Below, in pieces: positions 53,107-62,273 of a DNA stretch of 64,000 bases (its first letter is position 1; each line of letters begins with the position of its first letter). Source of the stretch: Ktedonospora formicarum (GTDB lineage: Bacteria; Chloroflexota; Ktedonobacteria; Ktedonobacterales; Ktedonobacteraceae). The stretch is from the NCBI RefSeq assembly GCF_016587355.1, contig NZ_BNJF01000001.1, positions 3,935,721 to 3,999,720 of the forward strand. The letters run 5' to 3'. The notes beneath the pieces were generated by a model, which did not search any database, had not been told where the DNA came from, and worked only from the letters and a program-made list of their open reading frames with translations. A program made the position numbers and the translations under genes.

Positions 53107-53151
53107 GCCGCTTTTACTACTCGACGCTTTCTTCTTTTTGTGATATTATTC

Positions 53152-53180
53152 TTGCCATAACATACTATATACATTACATT
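53152..53180 (+). promoter_or_regulatory. Candidate promoter of the GntR gene
   Basis: TTGCCA (53152-53157), 17 bases, then TACATT (53175-53180). Confidence 0.5.
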
Positions 53181-53214
53181 TTAAATTGTTGTATGGACAT
53201 AAGGGGAACCGTAT

Positions 53215-53958
53215 ATGCCAATTCTAGAGCGTTCAAATCCGTTGCCGTTGTATTATCAGCTAAAGGAAGTGCTCAAGCAGCAGATTCAAGCAGGGCACCT
53301 GGCCCCACATATGGCGATTCCGTCAGAGCCAGAACTGGTCGCGCAATATCATGTGAGCCGCGCCACCGTGCGACAGGCGTTGACCGAACTGGTACATGAA
53401 GGGTTGTTGTATCGACAGCATGGGCGGGGCACCTTCGTATGCGAGCCACGCGTGCAACAGCGTGTCGCCAGTGAACTGACTAGCTTCTCTGAGGAGCTGC
53501 GAAGGCGTGGTCTCAAGCCGGGTGGCCTACTGTTTGTCAGCGAGCTTGTAAGAGGCTCTCAGGCGGTACGTGAGCAGTTGCGCCTGACCGATGAGGAGCA
53601 AGTTGTACGCCTGGAGCGCCTGCGCACAGCGAACGATGAGCCGATTGCCTATGAGGTTAATTATCTGCCCTATCCTCGCGCGGCCAGTGTATACCAACGC
53701 GCCAAAGAGGTTGCTGATGGCTCTCTCTATCACTTAATGTCAACCGAAGGTCTTGCCCCCTATATGGTTGAACATGCTTTCAGGGGCGATTCGCCAACGA
53801 GTCGCGAGGCTGAGCTTCTGCATCTCAAAGAGAACGAATGTGGTATGCGTTCATCCTGCACAACCTTCGATGAGACCGGGGCTCCTATCGCCTATACCGA
53901 GGCGTACTATCCAAGTGGACGCTTTGAGCATCGCCTGACCTTGCGCGTTACCAAATAA
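53215..53958 (+). CDS. GntR/HutC family transcriptional regulator
   Basis: A 247-residue regulator. The winged-helix DNA-binding domain spans about residues 8-75 (YYQLKEVLKQQIQAGHLAPH, IPSEPELVAQYHVSRATVRQ). A UTRA effector domain follows, with VVRLERLRTANDEPIAYEVN and PIAYTEAYYPSGRF. The class often responds to sugar or amino acid derivatives, such as NagR/YvoA with phosphosugars. No clear target operon is adjacent. AAGGGG lies upstream of the ATG. Confidence 0.92.
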   Translation: MPILERSNPLPLYYQLKEVLKQQIQAGHLAPHMAIPSEPELVAQYHVSRATVRQALTELVHEGLLYRQHGRGTFVCEPRVQQRVASELTSFSEELRRRGLKPGGLLFVSELVRGSQAVREQLRLTDEEQVVRLERLRTANDEPIAYEVNYLPYPRAASVYQRAKEVADGSLYHLMSTEGLAPYMVEHAFRGDSPTSREAELLHLKENECGMRSSCTTFDETGAPIAYTEAYYPSGRFEHRLTLRVTK

Positions 53959-54151
53959 GTTCTGTGATTGCTGCCGGGCGTGTGTTATGTCTTGCGCTCC
54001 TACCTTTCTGCCTGCTACACTTTGTGAGGGTGAATTTTGCCCTCTACCATATGGGTAGAGCATGATTTGGATAGAGCCGCTTCGTCATGAGCATGCGATG
54101 CGCGTGCCAGGCGTTCCCACAGCTATAGTGAGAGGCAAAAAGAGAGATTAA

Positions 54152-55594
54152 ATGGATAACGAGCAAAATACAGAGCAGCGTAATACTTTTCCGATGCATT
54201 TCGTGAGACGGGAAGATATGCGCGAGCCGGACCCGGCGGATGGTCAAGCCTGGACTGACCGAGGCAACAACGCTGCCGCGAATGAGGATTATGAGACCGC
54301 CGCGGAGTGCTTTGAGCGCGCTGTCGCGGCTGATCCGGAAGATGCGCGCGCGCGCTATAATCTCGCTCTGTCCCAGCAGTATCTCGGTGATACTGAGCTG
54401 GCTATTGCCGGATACCGCCGCGCTATCGATCTGAACCCCAATCTGATCGATGCCTACATCAATTTAGGCAATCTGTATGGTGAGATTGGGATATATGAGG
54501 AGTCGTTGGAGACGTTCCAGCAAGGGCTGGAATTGGATCCCCAGAGCGATGAACTCTATTTGAGCGTAGGTGATACTTATCGCCTGCAAAACCTCTACCG
54601 CGACGCGATTCAAGCTTATCGTCAGGCACTCGTTTTGAATCCCGACAATACGCTGGCTGCTGACAATCTGCGCGACGTACGTGAACGTGTCAACGATCAG
54701 TTACGTAGGTTGATGGATCAGGAGAGCCGCATTGACGAAGATCCTGCTGATCCTGCTCGCTATGCTGAGCTGGCAAGCATCCATTTGGATATGCATCGCT
54801 ATGATGATGCCCTCTCGCTGGCTAATCATATGATTGCGCTCGATCCCAATGGTCGCTCTGGCTATGATATGCTGGCGGCAGTCTATGAGCAGATGGGTGA
54901 CGCGGAACAGGCGGCAGAGATCTACCAGCGCATGGCGGAACAGCAACCCGACGATCCTGATATCTGGGAGAAGCTCGGTTTCTGGCGTTCATCACAGAAT
55001 CGCCTCGAAGACGCGGTGAGCGCCTACGAACAGGCTGTCCAGCTTGATCCTCAGCGCTCAGCAGCTCGCTTTAGTCTGGCGGAGGCCTATCTGGAAACAG
55101 ACCGCTACGTGGATGCCTTGCCTATCTATCAGAGTATGGTGGAGACCGGCGAGGGGCTGCTTCAGGATGATGATCTGGCGGCAGCCTATGCTGGTCTGGC
55201 GGAGACGTATAACTCATTGGGCCGTCATGATGAAGCTATGCGTACCGCTCAGCAGTTACTTGAGCGCTTTGAGGATGACGCCGAAGGCTACTATCAGCTA
55301 GCGGTTGCGTATGATGGCCTGGAGCGCCCTAATGATGCCATTGAGAGCTATCTCAACGCCATCGATGCTGATCCGCTCAACGCTGACTACTATAATGATC
55401 TCGCCGATACGCTTCTGGCAGAGGAGCGCTATGACGAGGCGTTGGAGTACGCGCAGCAGGCTATCGCGATGGACCCCTCGTTGATGGTGGCTTATGAGAC
55501 CCTTGCCCAGGTGTACGATTCGTTAGGACGCACGGAAGAGGCTGAAGAGGCCCGTGGGCAGGCGCAGCAACTCCGTTCCGTTACAGGCTCTTAG
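54152..55594 (+). CDS. TPR-repeat protein
   Basis: A 480-residue soluble protein almost entirely built from tetratricopeptide repeats. Copies such as AAANEDYETAAECFERAVAA, ARYNLALSQQYLGDTELAIA and AYINLGNLYGEIGIYEESLE repeat every 34 residues, with about twelve units. These form superhelical scaffolds for protein binding. A short polar N-terminus precedes the array. There is no signal or catalytic domain. Partner is unknown. Ribosome site is weak (AAGAGAGA). Confidence 0.88.
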   Translation: MDNEQNTEQRNTFPMHFVRREDMREPDPADGQAWTDRGNNAAANEDYETAAECFERAVAADPEDARARYNLALSQQYLGDTELAIAGYRRAIDLNPNLIDAYINLGNLYGEIGIYEESLETFQQGLELDPQSDELYLSVGDTYRLQNLYRDAIQAYRQALVLNPDNTLAADNLRDVRERVNDQLRRLMDQESRIDEDPADPARYAELASIHLDMHRYDDALSLANHMIALDPNGRSGYDMLAAVYEQMGDAEQAAEIYQRMAEQQPDDPDIWEKLGFWRSSQNRLEDAVSAYEQAVQLDPQRSAARFSLAEAYLETDRYVDALPIYQSMVETGEGLLQDDDLAAAYAGLAETYNSLGRHDEAMRTAQQLLERFEDDAEGYYQLAVAYDGLERPNDAIESYLNAIDADPLNADYYNDLADTLLAEERYDEALEYAQQAIAMDPSLMVAYETLAQVYDSLGRTEEAEEARGQAQQLRSVTGS

Positions 55595-55629
55595 GCTTTG
55601 CTTGCGACGCGACAATAATCACTTATCAT

Positions 55630-55664
55630 GCCCCTGGCTGCTTCTGGAGTCGGGGGCTTTTATT
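55630..55664 (+). terminator. Terminator of the TPR gene
   Basis: GCCCCTGGCT (55630-55639) pairs with AGTCGGGGGC (55648-55657), with two G-T pairs, followed by TTTTATT. The T-run overlaps the stop of the convergent gene. Confidence 0.7.
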
Positions 55665-56514
55665 CTGCCTGTATGTCGCTCAGGTGAGCGGCGATAGTAC
55701 TCTCGAATTCTTCCAGGTCTTCCAGGCGGTGTTGGAGGTGTTCATAGAGCAACGCCGGGCTGTGAGACGCGCCAGGATGGACTAGTTCATCGCGCAGGTT
55801 CGTGAGCAATTCCAGGCGAAAGGTTAGGGGGCGCGGAAGCCATTGTTGCGCTGCGAGTATGCTCAAGAGGTCATGGTAATCTTCCGCCTTCCGTATTCCC
55901 ATCGCGGAGATTATAAGAGCACAGATGTAGAGGCATGCTTCTATGGCTTGCTGTAGGTAGCGCTCGGCCAGACCATAATAGTGATAGTCGGCCAAAAAGT
56001 CCTCGCGTGGTTTCTGACGCAGGTCGTGTAGAATGGTCATTGCCGAGTGCATCTGTTGCAGGGTTGGCTTGATTAGATTAGCGTCGATATGTTGCAGTGG
56101 TTGACCACGCAGGCGGCGGTTGAGGGCCTGACTTTGTATCTCGTCGAACTTCTTAAAGTCCAGGTAGGCCATAACTGCGTGCGCCTCGAAGAGTACGCGG
56201 CGACGCTCGTCGCGACTGAAGAGAATCTGTCCATATTTGATGACTTGAGACTTGAGGAGGAGAGACGCTTTATTGAGAATAACTACATCAATACTATCCG
56301 ACTCCAGGCGCTTTGCCAGTTCGCTAAAGAAGTAGAGCTGGTAATCAAGAAACTGATCAGCTTTGACTTGCTCCATCAAGAGGATGGCAATATCGATATC
56401 CTTGAAGTTCCCGAAGGTGGCACGATTTGAGGGAGCACCGGCTAGGTAGGCGGCATTAACGGGGTTCTGGGCAAAGAGTTGTGTCAGTTGTGTCTGCTTT
56501 TCGAATAAGTTCAT
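55660..56514 (-). CDS. Fused MNT nucleotidyltransferase-HEPN domain protein
   Basis: A single chain of about 284 residues that combines the two parts of a HepT-MntA type toxin-antitoxin pair. The N-terminal half is an MNT nucleotidyltransferase: YLAGAPSNRATFGNFKDID has the DxD, with GA in place of the usual GS, then DSIDVVILNKA with the third acid. The remaining conserved stretch LKSQVIKYGQILFSRD matches MntA. The C-terminal half is HEPN (HepT-like), with the RX4H ribonuclease motif in LRDELVHPG; the Tyr that MntA modifies in classical HepT (RX4HXY) is Gly here. ATG 56514 has GAGAGG upstream; the frame is open to 56562. Confidence 0.82.
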   Translation of the reverse strand: MNLFEKQTQLTQLFAQNPVNAAYLAGAPSNRATFGNFKDIDIAILLMEQVKADQFLDYQLYFFSELAKRLESDSIDVVILNKASLLLKSQVIKYGQILFSRDERRRVLFEAHAVMAYLDFKKFDEIQSQALNRRLRGQPLQHIDANLIKPTLQQMHSAMTILHDLRQKPREDFLADYHYYGLAERYLQQAIEACLYICALIISAMGIRKAEDYHDLLSILAAQQWLPRPLTFRLELLTNLRDELVHPGASHSPALLYEHLQHRLEDLEEFESTIAAHLSDIQAE

Positions 56515-56647
56515 CAACGACCTCTCAAGATATACCCTGGACTGATCCCAGGCCGTTGCCACATGGGTTGCATGCCCTGTTGTGTTTCTCTACCTTACAG
56601 CAAGGCCGCACCCCTCTTCTACACTATACCATAAAAAAGGCTCTTTG

Positions 56648-57061
56648 CTAACCTTCCACCCACTCTTCTCCGTTGGTTGCGACCTCTTTTTTCCAGATCG
56701 GGACTGTGGCCTTGAGCGTGTCAATAATGTAGCGACATGCGTCAAAAGCTTCCGCGCGATGAGGACTGGCGACGACGATAATCACGCTTGCTTCGCCGAT
56801 CTCCAGGCGTCCAAAGCGATGAGCCACCGCGATCCGCTCCACTCCCCAGCGCTGTTGGGCTTCTTTGCATATAGCCTGAATTTGCTGATATGCCATCTCT
56901 TCATAGGCTTCATACTCCAGGTAGCGTACCTCTTTGCCGCGTGCGTTGTCGCGTACAACACCCTCGAAGACGACGATTCCTCCCACGCTGGGATGGCTGA
57001 CGGCCTCGACCAGGACATCGCGCCTGAGCGGTTCATGTGTCAATTGCACTATAGGTTCCAT
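56648..57061 (-). CDS. moaE: Molybdopterin synthase catalytic subunit MoaE
   Basis: MoaE is the large subunit that adds sulfur from MoaD to precursor Z in molybdenum cofactor synthesis. Visible motifs are GGIVVFEGVVRDNARGKEV, LEYEAYEEMA, AVAHRFGRLEIGEASVIIVV and the active-site Lys region VPIWKKEVA. The length of 137 residues is normal. It starts 6 bases after moaD and shares its transcript. No other moa genes are in the window. Confidence 0.95.
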   Translation of the reverse strand: MEPIVQLTHEPLRRDVLVEAVSHPSVGGIVVFEGVVRDNARGKEVRYLEYEAYEEMAYQQIQAICKEAQQRWGVERIAVAHRFGRLEIGEASVIIVVASPHRAEAFDACRYIIDTLKATVPIWKKEVATNGEEWVEG

Positions 57062-57066
57062 ATTGT

Positions 57067-57333
57067 TTACTCTGCTCCTCTCTCTGCATTTCCTCCACCC
57101 ATTGGCGGTATAAAAACAAGCTCATCACCTTCATGGAGAGCAGCCTCGGGTTGCACATAGGCACGATTAACCGCGCATAGGCAGCGCTCAAGAATGGCCC
57201 GCAGGCCTGCGTAGCGCGTGACGAGCATGGCCCGCACGTCGCTGACGCTCGCTCCTGTGGGTAATTCTAATATCTCATCCCCGCGGCCTGTGGCCTCGCG
57301 TAACGAGGCAAAATAGCGAATGTGAATTTTCAT
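57067..57333 (-). CDS. moaD: Molybdopterin synthase sulfur carrier MoaD with C-terminal extension
   Basis: MoaD has a ubiquitin-like fold and carries sulfur on a C-terminal Gly-Gly thiocarboxylate. IHIRYFASLREATGRGDEIL at the start and ELVFIPPMGGG near the end match the family. The protein does not end at Gly-Gly but continues NAERGAE before the stop, so the tail would need removal before activation. ATG 57333 (MKIHIRYF) is chosen; the frame is open to 57363. It lies just upstream of moaE on the same strand. Confidence 0.9.
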   Translation of the reverse strand: MKIHIRYFASLREATGRGDEILELPTGASVSDVRAMLVTRYAGLRAILERCLCAVNRAYVQPEAALHEGDELVFIPPMGGGNAERGAE

Positions 57334-57690
57334 GCGGAAAGTATACCACACATTCACCCACACAGAGCGCCCCGCCTATGTAGGCTTTTGTCCGCGTTGA
57401 TCTTTACTTATGCTGAGGATGCACGTCGCTATGGGCTATGATGGTGAAGTTTCAGGTGTTTGCAACGTAGTATAAGTAATATTGAGGGGGATCTGGTAAA
57501 TTAAGAGTGAAGGCTATTCAGATGGCATGAGTTTCGGAAGAGGTTTGGCGCTCTATCTATAATTCTATTGCCATTGGCAGGAAAATTTGGTACAAATAGC
57601 TGATAAGCAAGCATCAGTATCTTCAAAAGTGTTATGTGAAATAGCGTCGTGCGTCGGGCGAAGCATTTCCTCCGTGCAAAGGAGCGTAAC
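57334..57690. other. Intergenic region between divergent genes
   Basis: About 357 bases with AT-rich stretches. I see no repeat copy, hairpin with T-run or definite promoter. Confidence 0.4.
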
Positions 57691-58650
57691 ATGGTTCAGT
57701 TTCTTGTGAAACGCCTCATCGGGTTTATTTTTGTCGCGCTTTGTGTCTCATTCATTACCTTTGTCCTGGGCTATAACGCGCCTGGCGACCCCATTCGGGC
57801 TCTGCTGGGACAGCACCAGGATCCGGTGCTTTACGCGGCTCTTCGGCACCAGTATGGCCTGGATCTACCCTGGTACCAGCAGTACTGGAACTTTCTTAGT
57901 GGCGCGTTACGCCTGAACTTTGGTTATTCCTTCCATATCCAGGGGAAGCCCGTCTCAGAGTTGATCGTGCAGGGCATTCCTTTCTCTGCTGAGCTTGGCT
58001 TCTGGGGTTTTGTGATTACTCTGCTGCTGGGTATTCCTGTTGGTGTGGTTGCCGCGTTACGAGCAAACAAATGGGCCGATACCACACTCATGGCTATCGC
58101 TCTTATCTGCTGGGCGCTGCCAACCTTTATCATTGCCATTTTCGCCCAGGTGGGCATTGTCTGGTTCGACAAATGGACTGGGATTCAGTGGCCGGTAGCT
58201 AACTGGGGTACAGCCTGGAGTTATACCCCTGATGACCTCCAATACAAGATCGTTCCAATCCTGATCTATGCCCTGGTGGGTTTTGCCTTTTACTCTCGCT
58301 ACACTCGCACAACTCTGCTGGAAACTCTGCGCCAGGACTATGTGCGCACCGCGCGTGCGAAAGGTCTGGCCGAGCGCTTGGTCGTCTATCGCCATGCTTT
58401 CCGCAACGCGCTGATTCCGCTGGTGACCTCAATCGGCCTGGCTTTTGGTTTTGTGATCGCGGGCTCGTTCTTCATTGAGCAGATCTTCAATATTCCTGGC
58501 GTCGCGTCGATTGGTCTGCAAGCCATCAATGACCGCGATTATCCCGTGATTCAGGCGTCGGTCTTGCTGGTTGCAAGTTGCGTCGTAATCGGTAACCTGA
58601 TTTCTGACCTGCTCTACACAGTGGTTGATCCACGCATCAAGCTTGAGTAG
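57691..58650 (+). CDS. ABC transporter permease, OppB/DppB type (orphan)
   Basis: A 319-residue permease with six or so membrane segments. The N-terminal LVKRLIGFIFVALCVSFITF and NAPGDPIRALLG match the OppB/DppB start. The EAA loop is ETLRQDYVRTARAKGL with conserved spacing, and the C-terminal FFIEQIFNIPGVASIG is typical. Oligopeptide or nickel transporters need a second permease, two ATPases and a binding protein, but none is next to it; downstream is a terminator and then an unrelated transporter. AAGGAG lies six bases before the ATG. Confidence 0.9.
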   Translation: MVQFLVKRLIGFIFVALCVSFITFVLGYNAPGDPIRALLGQHQDPVLYAALRHQYGLDLPWYQQYWNFLSGALRLNFGYSFHIQGKPVSELIVQGIPFSAELGFWGFVITLLLGIPVGVVAALRANKWADTTLMAIALICWALPTFIIAIFAQVGIVWFDKWTGIQWPVANWGTAWSYTPDDLQYKIVPILIYALVGFAFYSRYTRTTLLETLRQDYVRTARAKGLAERLVVYRHAFRNALIPLVTSIGLAFGFVIAGSFFIEQIFNIPGVASIGLQAINDRDYPVIQASVLLVASCVVIGNLISDLLYTVVDPRIKLE

Positions 58651-58702
58651 TATCGAGATAAGCTATTCATGGCAGATCTAATAAGTAGCCCTGCTATAGA
58701 AG

Positions 58703-58738
58703 GGATGAGGTATGCTTCTTCGCATACCTCATCCTTTT
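58703..58738 (+). terminator. Terminator of the permease gene
   Basis: GGATGAGGTATGC (58703-58715) pairs perfectly with GCATACCTCATCC (58722-58734) with loop TTCTTC, then TTTT. Confidence 0.85.
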
Positions 58739-58751
58739 CCATTTGCCTCGA

Positions 58752-58961
58752 TTATGGATGTGGTATACTAAGACCAATATCTTCAATGAAAGCTGAGGTG
58801 CCCCGATGGGTATCACCTTCATCACGCTCCAGTAGTGCAGCCGCATTGCTTGAGCGTATCTGGAAAATAGCCTGTTGCCCCTGCTTATAAGACATTATCT
58901 CAAAGATAATGTCTCTGTCCCCGCACCCCTGATCTTGCCCTTTTCCACATACCTCAACCAT
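58752..58961 (-). CDS. Possible small protein or gene remnant
   Basis: A 69-codon frame on the minus strand with AAGGG close upstream of the ATG. It reads with some protein character (DRDIIFEIMSYKQGQQAIFQ) but matches nothing I know. It could be a real small gene, a remnant of a larger one, or chance. Confidence 0.25.
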   Translation of the reverse strand: MVEVCGKGQDQGCGDRDIIFEIMSYKQGQQAIFQIRSSNAAALLERDEGDTHRGTSAFIEDIGLSIPHP

Positions 58962-59178
58962 CTAACCCTTGCTTGCTTCTCGCTCTCTGGGAATTAATTG
59001 CCCTCTAACCATGCTGTGTTTGATATCACCTATAACAGCGTTCTGAAGGCATGTTCTCCCATCTGTTGGCGCAGAGCTTCAGCCTGCGCAAGAGCTTAAG
59101 CTTACGCAGGGCTCACTTCCATGCGGCTCCACCCCTGATCGATACATTACATAGTTTGCTTGCATGGAGATAGCATAT

Positions 59179-60450
59179 ATGGGTACTACATTGGATGAGA
59201 AGTTTAAGAAGCTTTCAATGCCCAGGAGGCTTCTTAAGCAAATAGGGTTGAGCCGTCAGTTCTCGCTCCTCTGGACGGGACAGACCATCTCGACCTTTGG
59301 TTCTATGATTACGGGAACGAGTATGGGACTGATTGCGGTCCTGGTACTACATGCTTTACCGTTTCATCTGGGAATACTGGCCTTTCTGGAAGCAGTGCCA
59401 GTTCTCGTCTTTGGTCCACTTGCTGGCCTGATCGTTGATCGTGTCCCACGTCGCCCTGTCCTGATCCTGGTCGATATCGGGCGAGCCTTGCTCCTGGCGT
59501 TGATACCCCTGGCAGCCTGGCTCGGTCTATTGCGGATTGACTTGCTCTACATCGTTATATTGCTTACCGCGACGCTTTCGGTCTTCTTCGTGGTTGCCTA
59601 TCAGTCCTTCTTGCCTCACCTGTTGCCCCCTGAGCAGATCTTAGAGGGCAATAGTCGCCTCGGGCTGAGTGATGCGCTAGCGGAGAGTGTTGGACCAACG
59701 CTGGCGGGCGCGTTGATTACACTGATAGGCGCGCCTGTCGCTATCGCGCTCGATGCTCTCTCTTTTCTGGTTTCTGCGCTTTCGCTGGGCCTCATGCGCG
59801 TGCCTGAACCGGAGCGGATGCGGCGGATGACGTCAAGGCGACCATGGGGCGATTTTCTTGAAGGGATAGAGGTAATCTGGCGTGAGCCAGTGCTACGCGC
59901 GAGTGCGCTTGGGGGGATGCTGCACAACTTCTGTGGTGGAACCTTCGCGGCCCTTTATACTTTGTTCGTTGTTCGTGAGCTTGGGATCACACCTCTGGGG
60001 CTAGGACTGGCCATCTCACTAGGAGGCTGTGGAGCAATCCTGGGAACAATGCTGACTCCCTGGTTTGTGCGCCGTTGGGGGAGTGGGCGCGTCCTGATCG
60101 CGGGGATTCTTCTGCATGCCTGTATAAGCATCTGGACACCCTGGATAACGGGTGCCTCCTGGTTTGTACTCGCCTTCCTCTGTGCGTCACAGTTTGTAGG
60201 TGATATCGGATATCAGGCGTATGCCCTGAATATGCTCAGCCTGCGCCAGCGTCTTGTAGAGGAGCGTTTACAGGGAAGAGTGCATGCCTGTATGCATGTG
60301 CTCAATAATGGGATCGCGCCTCTTGGAGCCCTGCTGGCGGGAGCCCTGGCGCAGTTTATCGGTGTGCGCCTGACACTTATGCTCGGTATTGTGGGTATGC
60401 TTCTGGCGACACTCTGCTTTCTGCGGCGTGCGATCTGGCGCTTGCGTTAA
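59179..60450 (+). CDS. MFS transporter (EntS/MFS_3-like)
   Basis: About 423 residues and twelve membrane segments. The N-terminal SRQFSLLWTGQTISTFGSMI is typical of MFS_3/EntS-type exporters, followed by the loop motif GLIVDRVPRRPVLI. ESVGPTLAGALITL and VRELGITPLGLGLAISLGGC match the same group. It probably exports small molecules such as drugs or siderophores. ATG 59179 has GGAG nine bases upstream; ATG 59164 is possible. A terminator follows. Confidence 0.87.
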   Translation: MGTTLDEKFKKLSMPRRLLKQIGLSRQFSLLWTGQTISTFGSMITGTSMGLIAVLVLHALPFHLGILAFLEAVPVLVFGPLAGLIVDRVPRRPVLILVDIGRALLLALIPLAAWLGLLRIDLLYIVILLTATLSVFFVVAYQSFLPHLLPPEQILEGNSRLGLSDALAESVGPTLAGALITLIGAPVAIALDALSFLVSALSLGLMRVPEPERMRRMTSRRPWGDFLEGIEVIWREPVLRASALGGMLHNFCGGTFAALYTLFVVRELGITPLGLGLAISLGGCGAILGTMLTPWFVRRWGSGRVLIAGILLHACISIWTPWITGASWFVLAFLCASQFVGDIGYQAYALNMLSLRQRLVEERLQGRVHACMHVLNNGIAPLGALLAGALAQFIGVRLTLMLGIVGMLLATLCFLRRAIWRLR

Positions 60451-60455
60451 CTAGC

Positions 60456-60487
60456 TCAAAGCGGAGGGGAAAGCCCCTCCGCTTTGA
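60456..60487. terminator. Bidirectional terminator between MFS and pepA
   Basis: TCAAAGCGGAGGGG (60456-60469) pairs perfectly with CCCCTCCGCTTTGA (60474-60487) with an AAAG loop. Short T-tracts on both sides. Confidence 0.8.
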
Positions 60488-60506
60488 TTGGTACATGCTC
60501 CTGGGC

Positions 60507-62006
60507 TTACTGAGCCCGACTGAGAGCCAACTCGGCGAGAGTACGTACGCCGAAGCCTGTTCCGCCCTTCTCCATGTTCTTCGGGCTCTCGGTGAAGGCC
60601 GTTCCTGCGATATCCAGGTGCGCCCATTTAGCATCCGAGACGAAGTGCTCAAGGATCTTGGCGGCGGTAACCGAGGACGCGCCACGTCCACCAGTCTGCT
60701 TCACATCGGCGACATCGCTCTTTACGAGGTCGCCATACTCCTCGTCCAGAGGCATGGGCCAGAATTTCTCGCCCGCCGCGTGTCCAGCCTCGATGATCTG
60801 CTGCTGCAAGCCATCATCGTTGCTGAAGAGTCCGCTCATAACATTACCGAGCGCGACAACGATGCCACCAGTCAGCGTTGCCAGGTCGATAATGGGTGAG
60901 TAACCCTCCTGTGAGGCATAAGAGAGGGCATCAGCTAGGATCAGGCGTCCCTCTGCGTCTGTATTCACGATTTCAATGGTCTTGCCATTGAGAATGCGTA
61001 GAATGTCGCCTGGGCGGTACGCTGTACCACTTGGCATATTCTCGCAGGTGGGAACAAAGCCTGTGACGTTGACTTTGGGTTTGAGAGCAGCGATGGCTTG
61101 CATCGCGCCGATTACGGCGGCTGCCCCGCCCATGTCACTCTTCATCGTCTCCATGCTGGCGGCGGGCTTGAGCGAGATACCACCGGTGTCGAAGGTAATA
61201 CCCTTACCAACGAGGGCCAGACCCGGCTCCGTGCTCTCTGGCGCGCCTCTGTAGCGTAAGATGACAAAGCGTGGCGGCTGGGCGCTTCCCTGGGTGACGC
61301 CCAACAAACCACCCATTTTTAGCTCCTCAATCTTCGCCTTATCAAAGACCTCGCACTCCAGACCAAATTCTCGTGCCATTGCGCTCGCGCGGTTTGCGAG
61401 CTCGGTTGGCGTCAGAACATTGGGTGGCTCGTTGACAAGGTCGCGTGCGAAGTTGGTGGCATCAGCCAGGGCCTTGCCTTTCTGAATACCCTGCTCCACG
61501 GCGACTTTATTCCTTTCGGACGCCAGGAATTGGACAGCCTCAAGCTGGGTATTCTCATTGGTGCTTCGCTGGTATTTGCGGAAGGTATAGGCTCCTAATA
61601 GCAGTCCTTCGGTGAGCGCCTGGGCTGCTTCGGTGATATCGAGCGTATCGTCATGGGTTAAGGTCGCGCTCTGAGCGCCAGTGCTGCGCATATGGCGCAC
61701 AATGCTCGCTCCCAGTTTGCGCAATGATTGGGGCATTACTTTGTTGGCGCTGCCAAGACCCACGACAAGTACACGTCTGGGGGCAAGTTTGCCCAGCGTA
61801 TGGATTGTGAGAATTTCACCTGCATTGCCTTTGAATTCCCCACTGGTGCCACAATCGACGATAACACCTCCAAGAGCCTGGTCAACTGTCGTTGCTGCTG
61901 AAGAGAGGCTGATACCTTTCTGGTCGCCAGATGGACGGGTCGCTGTGACAATGAGCACGTCGCTGGCGACATCGTTGACCGCTTGCGTTGTTACACGAAT
62001 GTCCAT
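60507..62006 (-). CDS. pepA: Leucyl aminopeptidase (M17)
   Basis: A 499-residue cytosolic metallo-aminopeptidase. The catalytic domain has LVGKGITFDTGGISLKP, MKSDMGGAAAVIGAM and the signature NTDAEGRLILADAL. DTGG and NTDAEGR hold the metal and catalytic residues. It removes N-terminal residues from peptides and works as a hexamer in the family. The ribosome site is weak. It is convergent with the MFS gene. Confidence 0.95.
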   Translation of the reverse strand: MDIRVTTQAVNDVASDVLIVTATRPSGDQKGISLSSAATTVDQALGGVIVDCGTSGEFKGNAGEILTIHTLGKLAPRRVLVVGLGSANKVMPQSLRKLGASIVRHMRSTGAQSATLTHDDTLDITEAAQALTEGLLLGAYTFRKYQRSTNENTQLEAVQFLASERNKVAVEQGIQKGKALADATNFARDLVNEPPNVLTPTELANRASAMAREFGLECEVFDKAKIEELKMGGLLGVTQGSAQPPRFVILRYRGAPESTEPGLALVGKGITFDTGGISLKPAASMETMKSDMGGAAAVIGAMQAIAALKPKVNVTGFVPTCENMPSGTAYRPGDILRILNGKTIEIVNTDAEGRLILADALSYASQEGYSPIIDLATLTGGIVVALGNVMSGLFSNDDGLQQQIIEAGHAAGEKFWPMPLDEEYGDLVKSDVADVKQTGGRGASSVTAAKILEHFVSDAKWAHLDIAGTAFTESPKNMEKGGTGFGVRTLAELALSRAQ

Positions 62007-62203
62007 AATACAAACTTTCTAGCTGTCTTGCTTCACGCGGCCCACGGTCAGGTCGCGGAATAAGGACATTGAGCCTATTAGCCATCGCTTACTTGCACGG
62101 TTGGTAGTGAGCGCTTGCGATGACAAAACAAATAGCCATATGGTCGAAGAGCCATATGTCTTTAGTATGGCTTATTTAACCGCTAGCGTCAAAGTAATTG
62201 CCC

Positions 62204-62273
62204 ACTCCTTATCCAGAAAACCTGAGCGCGGATGCGCTAGCCGCGAGGAGCGGCGTTGGTTTTCGCATAAGAC
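62204..62273 (+). repeat. Palindromic intergenic element, copy 16 (forward, tandem)
   Basis: CACTCCTTATCCAGAAAACC at the left and GTTGGTTTTCGCATAAGAC at the right. The module GCTAGCCGCGAGGAGCGGC lies inside. Confidence 0.9.

Larger units (their letters stand above)
58651..59178. other. Intergenic region with a terminator and two hairpins
   Basis: Besides the terminator at 58703-58738, AGACATTATCT (58890-58900) can pair with AGATAATGTCT directly after it, and CCTGCG near 59072 with CGCAGG near 59095. A 69-codon minus-strand frame at 58752-58961 is listed separately. Confidence 0.4.
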
